The notes below the pieces were generated by a model that saw only the letters and a list, made by a program, of their open reading frames with translations, ran no database searches and had not been told where the DNA came from. From Lutjanus erythropterus (Eukaryota > Chordata > Actinopteri > Lutjaniformes > Lutjanidae): a DNA stretch of 64,000 nt. This document shows, one piece after another, positions 12,736-25,140 of this stretch; the stretch's first letter is position 1, and every line of letters starts with the position of its first letter. A program made the translations under genes and the position numbers. The stretch lies in contig CM034613.1 in the NCBI GenBank assembly GCA_020091685.1, forward strand, positions 4,749,878 to 4,813,877, written 5' to 3'.

Positions 12736-13689
12736 ATGATTAATGTATACATTATATAACTATATGTTTAATTTTTGGGGAGGATATGAAGTAACACTTT
12801 TTAACTGTATTAAAAACAGTTTACATTTGTCAGTTGTAGTTTGTTGCCATTTTCCCAGTTGTTGTTAGTACTCCAGTTGTTGTCTTTTCAGCTGTTGTTA
12901 GCTGCATGCTAATGACTTTTATCTGCCTTATACTTTTCCAAAGCTATAATTTTGCTAGCAACAGTGAACAGACAGAAGGATAACGATTCAAAAAGATGTT
13001 GTATTTTAAATGTTAATGAGCAGCCTTATTCTGAATTCTTCACAGATAAACAAAGAAAATAAAAACAACAACAACAACAATGCTATGTTAATGTTAAGGT
13101 CAAGGTGAAGCTGAGGATTGGGATGGGCTGGAAGGAATAGTCAATGAGAGCTCTCCTGGATTTCACCCCAAACTGTGAGACCTCCTAAATCCACCAACAA
13201 ACAATACAAATACACACTTTTGAGCAAATATGATGTTATTCATTCAACGTTTGACTTCCCAATCAAGATGCTTTTTGGCCCTGATTCCAATCTTTGTCCT
13301 TTAATATTGGCTATCTGCTGATAAATGTTGATGCGTCTGAAATAACAAACTGAAATAACAGCTGCCGACTACTAAATGCAAGACATATTTTTTCTTGAGA
13401 TACTAGACCCGAATACTGATTCAAAACTATTAAACTGAAAAACCTGAACTACTGATGTGATTAAGGAAAGTTTAAATGTGAGAATGGGACTCTTGTGTAA
13501 CTTGGGACTTCAGAATCTTTTCAAAATATTTCACATTTTTCTCATATAACATAATTAAAAGAATGCATCAAGTGAACATGTATGTTGTTAATGAGAAAGT
13601 ACATGGTGAATCATGTTTTCTGTGCATGTTCCATATATATATATATATTTTTTTTTTTTCTTTCTTTCTTTCTTTTTTGGTCTTTCTAT
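12736..13689. other. intergenic, no gene recognised
   Basis: AT-rich, with a CAA run at about 13063-13080 and a compound AT/T/TTTC microsatellite at about 13627-13676. No exon supported. Confidence 0.5.
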
Positions 13690-14213
13690 TTTAAATAGGG
13701 TGAAATTGTATTTAATGCACTGTCTATAGCTGAGGTGAGTTGTTTCCCCCTGCTGCCTCCTCCCCAGACTCGTGGACTCTCAGGCAGGCTGCAGGAACAC
13801 TGCAGGAGCACAAGACAAATACAACATTATAATTTGACAATAAAAAGCAAAGAAGAGTCCCACACTGTAAGTTGATCAGTAAGTTTATAACTCTCAGTTG
13901 TCGGTCAATTTAAAGTTACGCCTATTACCCTGAAAACAAAATGATACAATCTGGAGTCTTCCTCAATGCCTGTCAAACTCCATTAACATTTTGCTCAATT
14001 TAACTGTTATAAACATCTACTCATTCTCTAAGATGGTTAATGATTTCTTGCAACTTATAAACAGACACTTACTCATTTGGCAAACATTCTGCATTCATTT
14101 TGGCTATAAAAAGGCAAACAAATAGTTCTTAACATGTTTCCTTGATCTCTGATGACATATCATGGTCATTTTATGATTTATTACAGTAAATATATTACAG
14201 ATTTCTCCTTTAA
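13690..14213 (+). mobile_element. TTAA-ended MITE, copy 1 (5' truncated)
   Basis: Shares long stretches with 56481-57102 and 63640-64000, for example GGTGAGTTGTTTCC-like, CACTGTAAGTTGATCAG-like, and CTGTCAAACTCCATTAACAT-like blocks in the same order. It ends ATTTCTCCTTTAA, the same right end as copy 2. No coding capacity. Confidence 0.75.
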
Positions 14214-15422
14214 TGCATCTTTATTGTACATCTAGATGTTTTCTGTGAAGGTAAATCTAGGTAAGGTGTGGGAAAGTTTGTGAAAACATTTTCTACAGTG
14301 ATTCTACTTTGCTGGCTTGCAAGACAAAGTTAGAGTGAATTTTATGTTTATATATATATTTAAGCAAACTCTACATATGATGTGCATTATTTCATAAAAA
14401 TAGAGATGGACAAAAATAATTTATAAAGGATGTACTGAGAACAAATCCTCTTCATTTCACTGTACTTCTGCATTAAACATCCATGCTTGAGTTCTGTCCC
14501 TCTCCATTACGCAGAGTGATGGGCTTCACAGATAGTGTTGGTGACAGGGTCTCTCTCTTTGTGCACTGTGAGCGTGACGCTCGGAGAAAGAAGAAAACGA
14601 TGAATGAAAGTCCTCTTTTGTGCTGAGCGCTGTCCTGTGGGTGTCACTAACACAAGAGAAAGCCTCCCGCCGGCCCCTGCTTTGGATTGCATGTATTCCT
14701 CCTGCCTCCACGACTCTTATCTGCTAGAACCAATCAGAGGCTGTTCATCAAAGCATGTGTCTCACTGCCCCCTGCTGGTGGTGCGCACACCCTGCCCTTC
14801 ACAAGCAGCTGTGGCAATCATCTGACCCCGGTGAGCTATGTTCCTGCTCTGAATCCGATCCATGTAAACAAACATCCTCTTGGTAATACTGTGAAGGTCT
14901 TGTTAGTCTTGTTGGATGAGAAGGGAAAGGGCTCGGAGAAGATCCCCGAACATGAATAATTGAACAACCTTGAATATGTTGTCTTCTAGTTTGCGTGGGA
15001 AAAGAAGAAAAAAAAAAACTTTCAAACAATCTGTATCCACCCAGCCGCTCTCAACCTTTCTTCCATTACAGGCGGGCTTTGATGTGAGGTTTATTTTCCT
15101 CCATGCACTCCGTCGGTGTCTATGCCCCTCGCTCATTTTCTGTCTTCCATCAGCCCCTCCTCCTCCTCCTCCTCCTCCTTCCTCCTGCTTTTATATGACA
15201 TTGGGTTTTTAGAAGCAAGTTGGTTCTCTGGTAAACAAACAGACAGCTCTGTCTGTCTGCCGCTCCATCCCCAAGGCTGAGAGCTCACAATGACTATTCA
15301 TAAGGGCTAAATCCTTAACCCAGATAAGCACCCAGCAAACACTCAGCACATGTCCCTGGTCCAACTCTGAGGCGTAAAGAAGCTGATTAGACCTGTCAAA
15401 GCAACATATTCCTCTTTTCAAA
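14214..15422. other. intergenic, mixed composition
   Basis: No exon could be supported. It contains the CTCF-like motif at 14765-14778 and a CCT microsatellite at about 15152-15183. The block 14480-15420 is less AT-rich than its surroundings and could be regulatory, but nothing decisive is visible. Confidence 0.4.
14765..14778 (-). promoter_or_regulatory. CTCF-like motif (reverse orientation)
   Basis: CTGCCCCCTGCTGG is the exact reverse-complement form of the CTCF core consensus. It faces the motif at 8749 across about 6 kb. Confidence 0.4.
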
Positions 15423-16330
15423 TGAGACATCACAGGTGAAAGTGCATTTTTTGGCTTTTTTTGGGGGTTGTTTTTTGATTTTAGTTTTAATAATTAAATT
15501 CTGCTGAAGGCAACATGAACACTCAAAACAACTCTAATCAAGATGTACATTTATATAACAGCTCATATATAACAGCTGTGCCAAGAATGCAAAATAACAG
15601 TAGCTTTAGCAAGACGCACCAATTTTACAAGGTCAAGAATTAACTTACAAAACTCAACTTTTAGGCCATCAGGGACGAAAAGTGCTCAGTAAAATAAAAA
15701 CTGGAACATGACAACTGAGAAAATTTCGTTTGCTGATGTACAGCCACTGTAGTCAGCTGTATTCAGCTAGCATTTTGCTAACGTTAGCTATCTGATATAA
15801 CTATATACCTAACGACTGAGCTAGGCTGGATTAGCTAGGCAGTTAGCTAGCGTTTTTCTACAGGGCAAAACGCTAGCTAACTAGTTAGCCAATGATTGAT
15901 GTTTATAGGAGTAGCTATTTAGCTAGTGTTTCACTGGCATTAGCTAACTTAAGATGTGATACGATATACCATTTACAAGTCCCCCAGCAACATCTTTTAA
16001 CTATCTTCAAAATGTATTTTCTCTTCAACATAGGGCTAGCTTAGCACATAGCATTATAACAGGAAACAGGAAAGGAGAAAGTTGACTGACTTCCAAAAAG
16101 GGGCAGGACTTAGGAAGGGTCAGTTGCTCTGACATCACAGGGGAAAGTTCAGATTTTGGCTTTTTAGGTTGTTTTTCCTTTTGATTTAATATTTAAAATC
16201 TACTTAACTCCCTGAGGCAACATGAAAAATCATCACAAACAACAACTCTAATTAATTTTTATACTTATAAATATATCTAACTTTTTATGTAACTTTTATA
16301 ACATTTATATAACAGCTGCACAATCATATA
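15423..16330. repeat. direct repeats flanking an AGCTA-rich MITE
   Basis: Two related ~180-bp segments (about 15425-15600 and 16132-16325) lie in direct orientation. Both begin GACATCACAGG, run through TTTTGGCTTTTT and end near ATATAACAGCTG. Between them (about 15740-16135) lies a MITE rich in GCTAGCTAA and TTAGCTAG words, ending CAGGAAACAGGAAAGGAG, AAAGTTGACTGAC and GGGGCAGGACTTAGGAAGG. Confidence 0.7.
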
Positions 16331-16605
16331 ATCCTGTTTTTTCCAACACAAAAAGGGCTAATCATTTGCACATTAGAGAAAGGTGGACTATTATCTGTGG
16401 TGGAGGTCTGCACTCTGTGTCCCTCTTTTAGTTTCTTGTGTGGTGAAAAATAAGCAGGGTGAGGAGGGTTACTTTAAAATGTATTCTGATACAGTTACTA
16501 TCCAAGTATTACAATATTAAAGTAATGTAACCTGATTACTTTCCGTCACTTTTGGATTACCTCAATATAAAATTTAATGAATTTGTTTAGCTCAGTATAG
16601 TGTTT

Positions 16606-16920
16606 TTAGAGCTGCAACTAACATCATTTTTATCATTGATTAACCAGTTGATAATTTTCTCAATGTATTGATTGGTTGTTTGGTCCATGAAATGTCAGAA
16701 AATGGTGAAAAATGTTGAGCAAAGCTCATGATGAAATGTTGATGAGATCAAATGTCTTGTTTTTCCCAAAACCCCAAAATATTCAGTTTACTGACAGAAA
16801 GAAGTAAAGAAACCAGAAAATATTCACATTTAAGAAGCTGAAATCTGAGAATTTGGACAGTTTTTCTTTGAAAAAAATACTCAATAATCAATCAATCACC
16901 AAAACAGATGCAGATTCATT
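16606..16920 (+). mobile_element. teleost MITE family B, copy 1
   Basis: Reads GAGCTGCAACTAACATC, GGTCCATGAAATGTCAGAAA, CAGTTTACTGACAGAAAG, ATTCACATTTAAGAAGCTG in order. I recognise this as a common non-autonomous element in fish genomes. Other copies here are on the opposite strand (27800-28062, 45408-45638, 57800-57985). Confidence 0.75.
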
Positions 16921-18109
16921 TAATTCATTAATTAATTTATTTAATTTGACCCACTGGCACTGGTCTCCACTCTCAGTTTGCATAACAGGCTCTCTGTTGA
17001 AATGACATCACAATTACATCACCGTGGTTGCTTCCTCAGATGAAGCTCCTCCAGAGCCACAGCAGACTTTATGTGACTGTTTTCACAGACTGATTCACAG
17101 GCTTCAACGTGAAGCAAACAAACAGAGTTAAAGTTTTTATCAAATGCTGCCAGTGTGAGACACAAGCCGCCTGTACGCTCTCCTAACCACCACGCTGCCT
17201 GAGTCTCTTCCCCATTAAGCACGAATCAGAAGTCTTTTAAGAGGTTCATTAATGACAGACATCAAAGTCTGACTCTGCGAGGCCTCATCAAAGCAGAAAC
17301 AAGAGAGATCCGTGCCTCACCTCATGAAACAAACCTCCTCCTAATGAGGAAGTGCCAACCTGTCTGCTCCGCTTACTGCAAAATGAAGGAGTAATTTGCC
17401 TCTGCCTCTTTTATTTTTTTTCCCCCCATAGAGGCAGCGACTGAGACGTGTGAACAGGTGGAGTCACGGGGCTGGGAAGGAGCACGGAGAAATGGCGTGC
17501 CTATCAATTAGCCCCGCCTTGTCAGATGTGTGCTGAAAGAAAAGACGAGAGAAAGAGAAAGAGAGGAAATGAAAAGGAGATTGGTGTGTGTGTGTGTGTG
17601 ACAGGAAAAGAGGCAGAGACAGATGATGTAAGGTTCCTTTTCATCCGCAGTGAGGCTGATTAGTTGACAAGAAGCAGACAGAGAGACAACACGGCTCTGA
17701 ATGAACAGGCTATAACTGGGAGTGTCAGTCAAAGAGCTGCGTGGAAGCTACAGGCAATTTGACTGTCACAGCTCTCACGTCGGCACACATCTCACCTGTT
17801 ACAGCTCCAGGTGGAGTTCAAGTAATAAACAGCATCTTTTTCTTCCATAAGTGTCGGTTTTGTTGCTCTAATTTGCCTGCTCTGAAACAATACAGACTCA
17901 AATGACATCCTTTACATGTTCTTTTAAACACCTGGAGAAATCCCCTCTGCTGCCCAAAAAGGGATTTTTACATTTAATGTGTGGAGAGATGAAATAAACA
18001 GAAGAACTGGACAAAACAATCCTGTTTTTTAATGAAGGATTTGAATGCTTAAAGGCACAGTTAACCCCTAGATCAAACCTCTAGATTTACCCTCAGGCCT
18101 GTAGTGCTG
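16921..18109. other. intergenic, no gene recognised
   Basis: Relatively repeat-poor, apart from a TG run at about 17583-17600. No exon supported. It could contain conserved noncoding sequence, but this cannot be judged from one genome. Confidence 0.4.
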
Positions 18110-18137
18110 TTTATCCATTGAGACTGTTTTGTGAGCA

Positions 18138-18790
18138 AAGGTGACAAAAGTACACACATTCTGTACTAAAGTAGAAGTACAGATACTCGTGTAAAAAAAG
18201 AAAAGAAAAAAAGACTTGTAAAAGTCGAAGTATTGATTCAACTTCTTTACTCAAGTAAAAGTGAAAGAGTACAGGCTCTGAAATGTACTCAAAGCATAAA
18301 AGTAAAAAGTCGAGTCTCCCTCTTGTCTTTTTCATCTTTTTACATCTTGCAATGTCTTTTGCATCATTTTTGTCTTTTTATATCTGTTACATCATTTATC
18401 TTGTTTTCATCTTGTTGGTCTTTAATGTTGTCTTAGTCTTATTACATTTTTTATTTTGTTATTGTATCATTTTAACATTGTTACTTTTTTGTTGCGTCTT
18501 TTAAATTGTTTTTGTCTTGTTATGTCCTTTTTGCCTTGTTACATCTTGTTTTGTGATTTTGTCTTGTTACTTTTACTTTTACATTGTTTTCATCTTGTTA
18601 TGCAGTTTTTGCATTGTTATGACTTTTATGTCATTTTTGTCTTGTTGCATCTTAAATGTAATTTTTGCCGTATTATATAATTTTCATTTTGTTATATCTT
18701 TCACATATCTCTTTTCCTGTTGTGTATTGTAAAGTCTTTTTGCATTGTTTTCATCTTGTTACATCTTGTTACATTTTTTTGAAGTTGTTT
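18138..18790. repeat. AAGTAC MITE followed by CTTGTTACATC minisatellite
   Basis: 18138-18310 is a MITE fragment (ACATTCTGTACT, AAGTAGAAGTACAG, GGCTCTGAAATGTACTCAAAG) with relatives at 23160-23506 and 50937-51060. It is followed directly by about 480 bp of irregular repeats of CTTGTTACATC(T)TTTTG. The same two-part order recurs at 50937-51230. Confidence 0.7.
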
Positions 18791-19379
18791 TTGTCTTGCA
18801 TTAAAACTGAAATAACAAGCATGTTTTGAAAATGTAGAGAGTAGAAAGTATGTTAAAATGTGAGGAGGTTAGCCCACTTTAACAGCAAGTAAACTAGTCA
18901 ACCGCTGTCTGTCTATCAGTTTACTTTGTAAGCTAAATCATCAAAATCACTATATTTGGGTGCAGGAAATTATGCATGACACCTTTACAAAAGCATTAGA
19001 CAGTGTGATAAAACTAGATGATCTTTATCTTTATTATTATTTATATTATTTTACCATAAGGTTTAAGTTTTTTTCAACCATATTATATGTTGATGTCACT
19101 TGTAAGATCTTAATGCTCTTAAATAATCCTAAATACTTAAATGTAACAAGGGAACTGAATACAACAACTCTATCAAGTATTGATTTAAGTGAGTCTTATT
19201 TTGTATTCCACATTATACATTAAAGCACTGAATGTATACTAGTAGACAGTTTGAGTTGAATAACCAGGAGATGAGTAACCTTCTGTTTGATAAGGCTTTT
19301 TAAAAACTGTCCTTGGTCACATGTGTATCTTTCACCTTTAACTTCAACTCAACCAAACTACAACTCCTCGTCAAACGCT
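18791..19379. other. intergenic upstream of grpel1
   Basis: AT-rich, no exon. A short segment at 18860-18930 resembles 25195-25265 (GCCCACTTTAACAGCAAG and CTGTCTGTCTATCAG words), a minor dispersed repeat. Confidence 0.4.
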
Positions 19380-19521
19380 TCCCTGAATCTGATTGGCCAA
19401 TTGGGAGAGGTGTACTTCCTTCCGACTCCCGATTGGCTCATTCCGCGCGCTGCTGCCAGCACGGTTGAGCGTCCCGTCAGCGTGTGTTACAAGGAGGTTT
19501 TACCTGCACAGTTGTGGAAAA
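19380..19521 (+). promoter_or_regulatory. grpel1 promoter with CCAAT boxes
   Basis: GATTGGCCAATTGGG at 19391-19405 gives overlapping CCAAT boxes on both strands, and a second inverted box (ATTGG) lies at 19432-19436. A local CpG-richer stretch (CATTCCGCGCGCTGC) lies near 19440. No TATA box is evident. This is consistent with a housekeeping, NF-Y-dependent promoter; the start site itself is not determined. Confidence 0.6.
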
Positions 19522-22500
19522 ATGGCGAGCTGGTGTGTACGAGCTGTGAGACAGAGCTACTCACTTGTAGCTTCACCTGCGTTAATGAGGTAACAGAATA
19601 CTGCTTAAATGTAACCGAGCAGTGGTAGGTTGTTGTGGCTGGAAGAGCAGCTTCTGTCATCTTCGAGAACGGTAGTTAGCCAGCTAGCATGGTTAGCTTT
19701 CGTAAACGACCATGGTCCTTAATGTTGACCTTTATGTGAATAATACAGACATAAACTGACTGTTGAGACGACTTGTGTGTTTGTTGGTGATATCCTGGCT
19801 CAGACTTAACTGTTTTAAGCTTAACCAGTTCATTAGTGTGTGTGTCATTGTTAGCATGTGACTGCTAGAAAGAGGATGATGACATAACGTGACATATCGT
19901 TAATGTAGTTAGTTTAATATGCTACCTTAACGTTCAGGCTGTCTGTTATGTAGGGGTTGGCTTTGGATGTGTGTGTGTTTGTATGTACGATGTATATGTT
20001 GTTAGGTATTTAAATTTTATCAGCTGAAGTACGTTTCAGAATATGCTATCTGTCTTTTCTGAACGCAGAGAATGCCAAACCAAACTTCGTTTGTAATTCT
20101 GCTAATTTCATGTTTTCCGTATCGTGAACTACTGAAGGTTACATAAATGAATGACCTGTGAATGGAGTTTGGCGTCATGTCTTCACACTCTTCTATCGGC
20201 ACGAGAGAGATAATGTCATGCATAAATGTTGTCTTTTCTTTTATGTAGAGAGTGCTAAAATTTTAGGTGTACTTTATAGTTAGCGATTGAATCATAAATA
20301 AATGAGTAATCTGTGAATAGGGTTGGTGTCATGTCTCCACGCTACTTTATCGGTTTATCTTGTTGAATGTGGATAATGCCAGACCAAACTCCATTCAGAA
20401 ATCTGAGAATTCCTTTCCTTTATGATAAGTGATAGAAGAATTAAAAAATGAATAATCTGCGAATTGAGTTTGGTGTCATGTCTCCACACTACTCTGTCGC
20501 CCAGAGAGAGATGATGACTTGCATTAGTGTGATCTGTTTTTTTGTTTTTTTTTGAAAGTAGGAAATGACTTCATTCATAAATCTGCTAATTTAATGTTTC
20601 CTTTATTGTCAGTGAGTTTGTAATCTTTTTGCTTAAAGCATTGTGACATTAAATGAATAATTAGAAAATGGAGTTGGCATCATGTCTCCACACTACTATA
20701 TTGAGTAAATTGTTAATGACTTGTGCTAGTATGATTTGTCTGTTCCTAAATTTAGAGAGTACCAAACCAAACTCCCTTCGTATATGTGATAATTTTACAT
20801 GTCCTTTATTGTTAGTAAGTGGCTAAAGCTTTGTAACATTAAATGAATAATCTGTGAATGGAGTTTGGCATCATGTCTCCACACTACTCAATTGGCTAGA
20901 GAGATGATGACATTGTGAAGTAGGTTTTTCTGCTGCTCAGAATGCTTCTAACAAAATTACTCTTGTAATTAAGCTGTATATTGTATGTAAGTGGGTGTTA
21001 ATCACTGAATGACATAAAAGCTAGTTGTATAACACTCTTAGTAAGTACTACTGGCAGTTGTACTGTTGGCAGCAGAGCAAATTAAGCTGTCTGATACCAT
21101 CAATTAGCATGTCTGGACAAAGAACCAGAATATCCTGACCTCTGGAGAAGAAGTAAAATAATATGTACAATAGTCACAGATGGGGTCACACCTACAGAGG
21201 CTAATCAGTTGATAACATAACAAAATTAAGTCAGGCAAGTGAGCGGGCAGCCAGCAACACTCAACAAATGACCTGTTATTATCTGTGTGCTTCCCATCCA
21301 GAGCGTCTCCACGTCTGTTATGTACTGCCACCCAGCAGAAGAATGGCCACGGGTCAGAGGAGGAGGCAGAGAAGCCGGAGCAGAGCGCAGCAGAGAAAGC
21401 CCTGATGGAGGAGAAGGGCCAGCTGGAGGGGCAACTCAAAGACATGACAGTAAGTCTGCAGACAGGGTCACTCACCCGGTCAGTAGAGATGAGCAGGTAC
21501 TACGTCTGCTTTAAGTGCATGGTATGATGTTAACCTTACGGTGGCAATAGTCTGAAGAATTTATCACACATAGAAATTAGGGGTGTATTATATTAGATTT
21601 TTGCAGGTATTTTCCAGCTCATTTTGGCCCACTGCTGATACAGATCTTTCTCCCACATAGTTAAAGAGACCATCAAGTCTTATGTAGTGGATTTAAGCGC
21701 CAGTCTTATCATCCTGTCATATTGCTAAAAATGTTCATTTCAGGTCGATAACGATATTTCATTGTAAAGTGTTTATCATACAATACTAATGGCATGCCAA
21801 TAGGACTGTGCATCCCCAATAAAAATCATCTTCCTTACCTTTATGAAGTGACAATCCTATCAACCATCACTAACTTTTAAGGTGTACTAATAAGCCTGTG
21901 GTGACCGTGCTCATTTCACTGAAGCATAAGCTTCCTGTGCATCGTCCATCCTGCATGTTCCAGTGTTCCATGACATGATAACTGCAGTTTGCTGCACAGG
22001 GCTTCACTGCTTAATGTTGATATGACTGTGTTTTTCAGCCGTGGCTTACTGTTTGTACCATCTTTTCAGGAAAAGTACAAGCGGGCCTTAGCAGACACAG
22101 AGAACCTCAGGACGAGGAGTCAGAAGATGATAGAAGACGCTAAATTATACGGTAATGACCAGTTTTCCACATGTCAACAGGGTCCAACACATAACATCAA
22201 GTTTATAATGGAGAGATCCTGGAGACAGTCATCTCTGTGGCCTTGATCCAAAATCCTGCAGTTGTATGTTCCCACCACTGGATGTCACCAAAAGGCAACT
22301 TTAGCCTATCGACTAAATTGTCCTTTTATAGTACTTAAGCATTTTGTGTAGTTCCCTTAAAATTTATATTGGCATTATAATGCATCATGCTTTTATTTTT
22401 GACGTGAGGCCCTTTGTCCAATCTGAATTATGCATACATAACATTTTTACATATCCTTGTTATTAGACATAAGCTTCAGTGTGTTCAAACATTGAAATTT

Positions 22501-24480
22501 GTGGGAGTTTAATGTATCCATTGAGAAAAGCAGAAAGCAAATGTAACATGGTGTGGTGCAAATTTTCACCCATAGATAAAGATAAAGCAAAATTCTCTAT
22601 TTGTGACAGCAACAACACAAGAAACAACAGTCCCTTCAAATTATAAGGAGGCTGAACAAAACAAGAAGATAATGATTTATTTTATCATTTCATCATAGTT
22701 AATCTGTAAAATATAATAAATATTATTTTAATTGTACTCAAATTTGCCTTTGTAATAGATTTCTTATTAAAGGCCTGTATGTGTCATGTGATTTTCTAAC
22801 CTTTTTCCCCCCAAAATGTTGAAAAAATACTTACCCATTTAAAAATATATATCAGCATTGGTATTGGTAAAATTGTGAGGAAAAAATATAGCAATCATAT
22901 TAAAGTTTGATATCATCCATCACTTCTTTAAACCCACTGACTCAATAAAAATTGTGGGAAATTAAAGGCCATAACAGTTAATGAGCTATAAAATTGTAAT
23001 TGTCACTTGTGGCCTCCCTTCAGCAGTCATCATTATTAAGGGTGTCACAATTTTAATAAGAAGAAGATTAAGAATAAGAAAGAAACAATACTTCAAAGAC
23101 ATCGCAGCGTAGCTTGTCGACTGTAAAATCACACAGGATACCACATAGACTGTCTTTTTCAGAGGTGGCAAAAGTTCATACATTCTGTACTGAAGTAGTG
23201 GTGCATGTATTTGTTTTAAAAGTAGAAGTACTGCTTCAACTTCAGTACAGGCTCTGAAATGTACTCAAAGAATAAAAGTAAAAAGTCGTCCTCTGAAGGA
23301 CATTTCTGCTGACTGTTGTTGTGTTATTGTTCATTTAGGCTGAAATCGGTCCAGATGTTGGGACACTAACGCACAATGATACATAATCAGTAATTCCCCT
23401 CAAATGCATTTAAGCTATAAAATCAAACCATAAGGGAGTAAAAGTAAAAAAGTTACAATAGTACAATAACAAAGTATTTGTACTTAGTTACCTCCCTCCT
23501 CTGATCTTTTAAAAGAAGAAAATGTAAATGACTGTTGTCAAGGGAATTAAACCAATGATATGTTGATCTTTACACATCAAAACTCTGTAGTCTAACAATA
23601 GCATAGTAATCAATGCTAAAACAGTTTAAACTGAAAACTTGAATCGTGACCTGAGAGACTGAAAGTCAGTAGAATCGTGGAATCGTTGAGAATTGCGACA
23701 CTCCTAATAAATTATAGTGGGTTAGGGTTACCCTAGAAGAAGTTACAACCTAATTACACCTGATATTAAAAAGTGATCTATATCCTTATACATTATCCAT
23801 ACTGTTGTACAGATTGTTTACACCTACCTGAGATCTGAACACAATGCAGGCTAGACTGCTTCCATATGTGGTCAGGTACATCTGATCACTTTCAGATCAC
23901 ACAGCATTTACACCATGGATTAACATTATGCATTTTGGCGTATATCTGGATAACGTATCCAGATACAGATCACATTTTAATACCAGGTATAAATTTGGTG
24001 TAAAAAGTTTAGTAGTCATGCCCCAAGTGTTATCAAGTAGAACCTGAATGATGTGACAGTATAGATGCAGAACATTTATGATACAAAGTCAGAGTTTTAA
24101 AGCATGCAGGATAATGTTCTAACTTCCTTCCATCTCCAGGGATCCAGGGCTTCTGCAAGGACCTGCTGGAGGTGGCCGACATCTTGGAGAAGGCCACGGA
24201 GAGTGTGCCCAAGGAGGAAGTGACGACCCAGAACCCCCACCTGAAGAACCTGTACGATGGCCTGGTGATGACCGAGGTCCAGATCCAGAAGGTGTTCACC
24301 AAGCACGGCCTGGTCAAGCTCAACCCCGACGGCCAGAAGTTTGACCCCTACGAGCACGAGGCCCTATTCCACGCTCCCGTGGAGGGCAAGGAGCCCGGCA
24401 GCGTCGCCGTAGTAACCAAAGTGGGCTACAAGCTCCACGGCCGCACCCTTAGGCCGGCGTTGGTGGGCGTTGCCAAATGA
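19522..24480 (+). CDS. grpel1: GrpE-like 1, mitochondrial nucleotide-exchange factor
   Basis: Co-chaperone of the mitochondrial matrix Hsp70 (mortalin): it releases ADP during protein import and folding. Four exons were read from frame and splice sites: 19522-19589, 21302-21449, 22070-22151 and 24140-24480, giving 212 residues with stop TGA at 24478-24480. Human GRPEL1 is 217. The start MASWCVRAVRQSYS is a basic, Ser-rich mitochondrial targeting sequence with no acidic residue. Residues about 40-100 form the charged dimerising helix (QLEGQLKDMTEKYKRALADT). Exon 4 carries the GrpE core and wing (HLKNLYDGLVMTEVQIQKVF, FDPYEHEALFHAPVEGKEPG, KLHGRTLRPALVGVAK). Exon 4 is GC-rich at third positions, unlike its introns. 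The gene converges on tada2b downstream. The only nearby paralogue alternative is grpel2, but the sequence fits grpel1 better. Confidence 0.96.
20040..20930. repeat. intronic tandem repeat, 5 units of ~145-210 bp (grpel1 intron 1)
   Basis: The core GAATGGAGTTTGGCATCATG followed by TCTCCACACTACT recurs near 20155, 20312, 20455, 20665 and 20851. Other unit parts recur around it: GAGAGATGATGAC, AGTGTGATTTGTCTG, ACCAAACTCC, CTGCTAATTT and CTTTATTGTTAGTAAGTG. Units are diverged and of uneven length. Confidence 0.8.
21565..21830. repeat. degenerate dispersed repeat in grpel1 intron 2
   Basis: GGGGTGTATTATATTAG at the left and a CGATAACGATATTTCATTG-like stretch resemble a decayed non-autonomous element of the 'cgatat' type common in fish. 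Boundaries are uncertain. It sits between exons 2 and 3. Confidence 0.35.
23160..23506 (+). mobile_element. AAGTAC MITE in grpel1 intron 3
   Basis: AGAGGTGGCAAAAGTTCATAC, CATTCTGTACTGAAGTAG and GGCTCTGAAATGTACTCAAAG at the left; TTTGTACTTAGTTACCTCCC with CCTCTGATC at the right, roughly the inverse. This is the most complete of three copies (others at 18138 and 50937). Confidence 0.7.
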
Positions 24481-25140
24481 TGTTATAACTGTGACAAAGT
24501 GGGATTAGTTTTGTTGCCTGGGCGATGGATGAGCTCAGGTACAGAAGACTGGTCGAGGCACCCTGCCACCCTTTTCCCACAAGTCTGTCCTCACATTACC
24601 CCCCATCCCACCCTAAGGTGCCTCAAAGAGACGGGAACCCAACTGAACTGAACTTTGTATCTGGACAGAATCCACCAGTTTTTAAACAGATACACAACAC
24701 TTTGTCTGGCACAGGACAGTCTTTACAGTAACACTCGTCAGTCATGTCATGTGAGGTTGTTAATTTAAAAAATCTCACCAGATCACAGGAGAAGACTTTC
24801 ATTGTTTAACTGGAAGAGAATCAGGTGAAATATGATGAAGTTTAATTGATGATCATAAACCCCTCAGTAAAACTTTATTGTAACAATTTTGATGACATAA
24901 ACATGAAGGAGTCTTTATGTTCACGACCGTTGTAAATTGTTTGAGATGTCTTAGTTGTATCAACTTGACCTTATAAAACGTTTGCCCAGGCCAGGTCATG
25001 CAGAGAGCAAGCTGACTCTGGCCAGACTTGGATGTCTCGGTGAACACGGCTGTCAAACACATCCTCTGAGACTGAAAGTGGAGAATACAGTACCAGGGTG
25101 GTTTTCTTACCCGGTTTGGCTCCTGGCACCGCAGGGCTGA
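24481..25140 (+). other. probable grpel1 3' UTR and downstream sequence
   Basis: No coding exon. The 3' end is not fixed. A candidate AATAAA lies at 25828-25833, but it is preceded by repeats, so the UTR may be shorter. Confidence 0.35.

Noticed and set aside
18111-18732. Overlapping Leu/Phe/Cys-rich frames resembling membrane proteins.
   Set aside because: By-products of the CTTGTTACATC and T-rich minisatellite.
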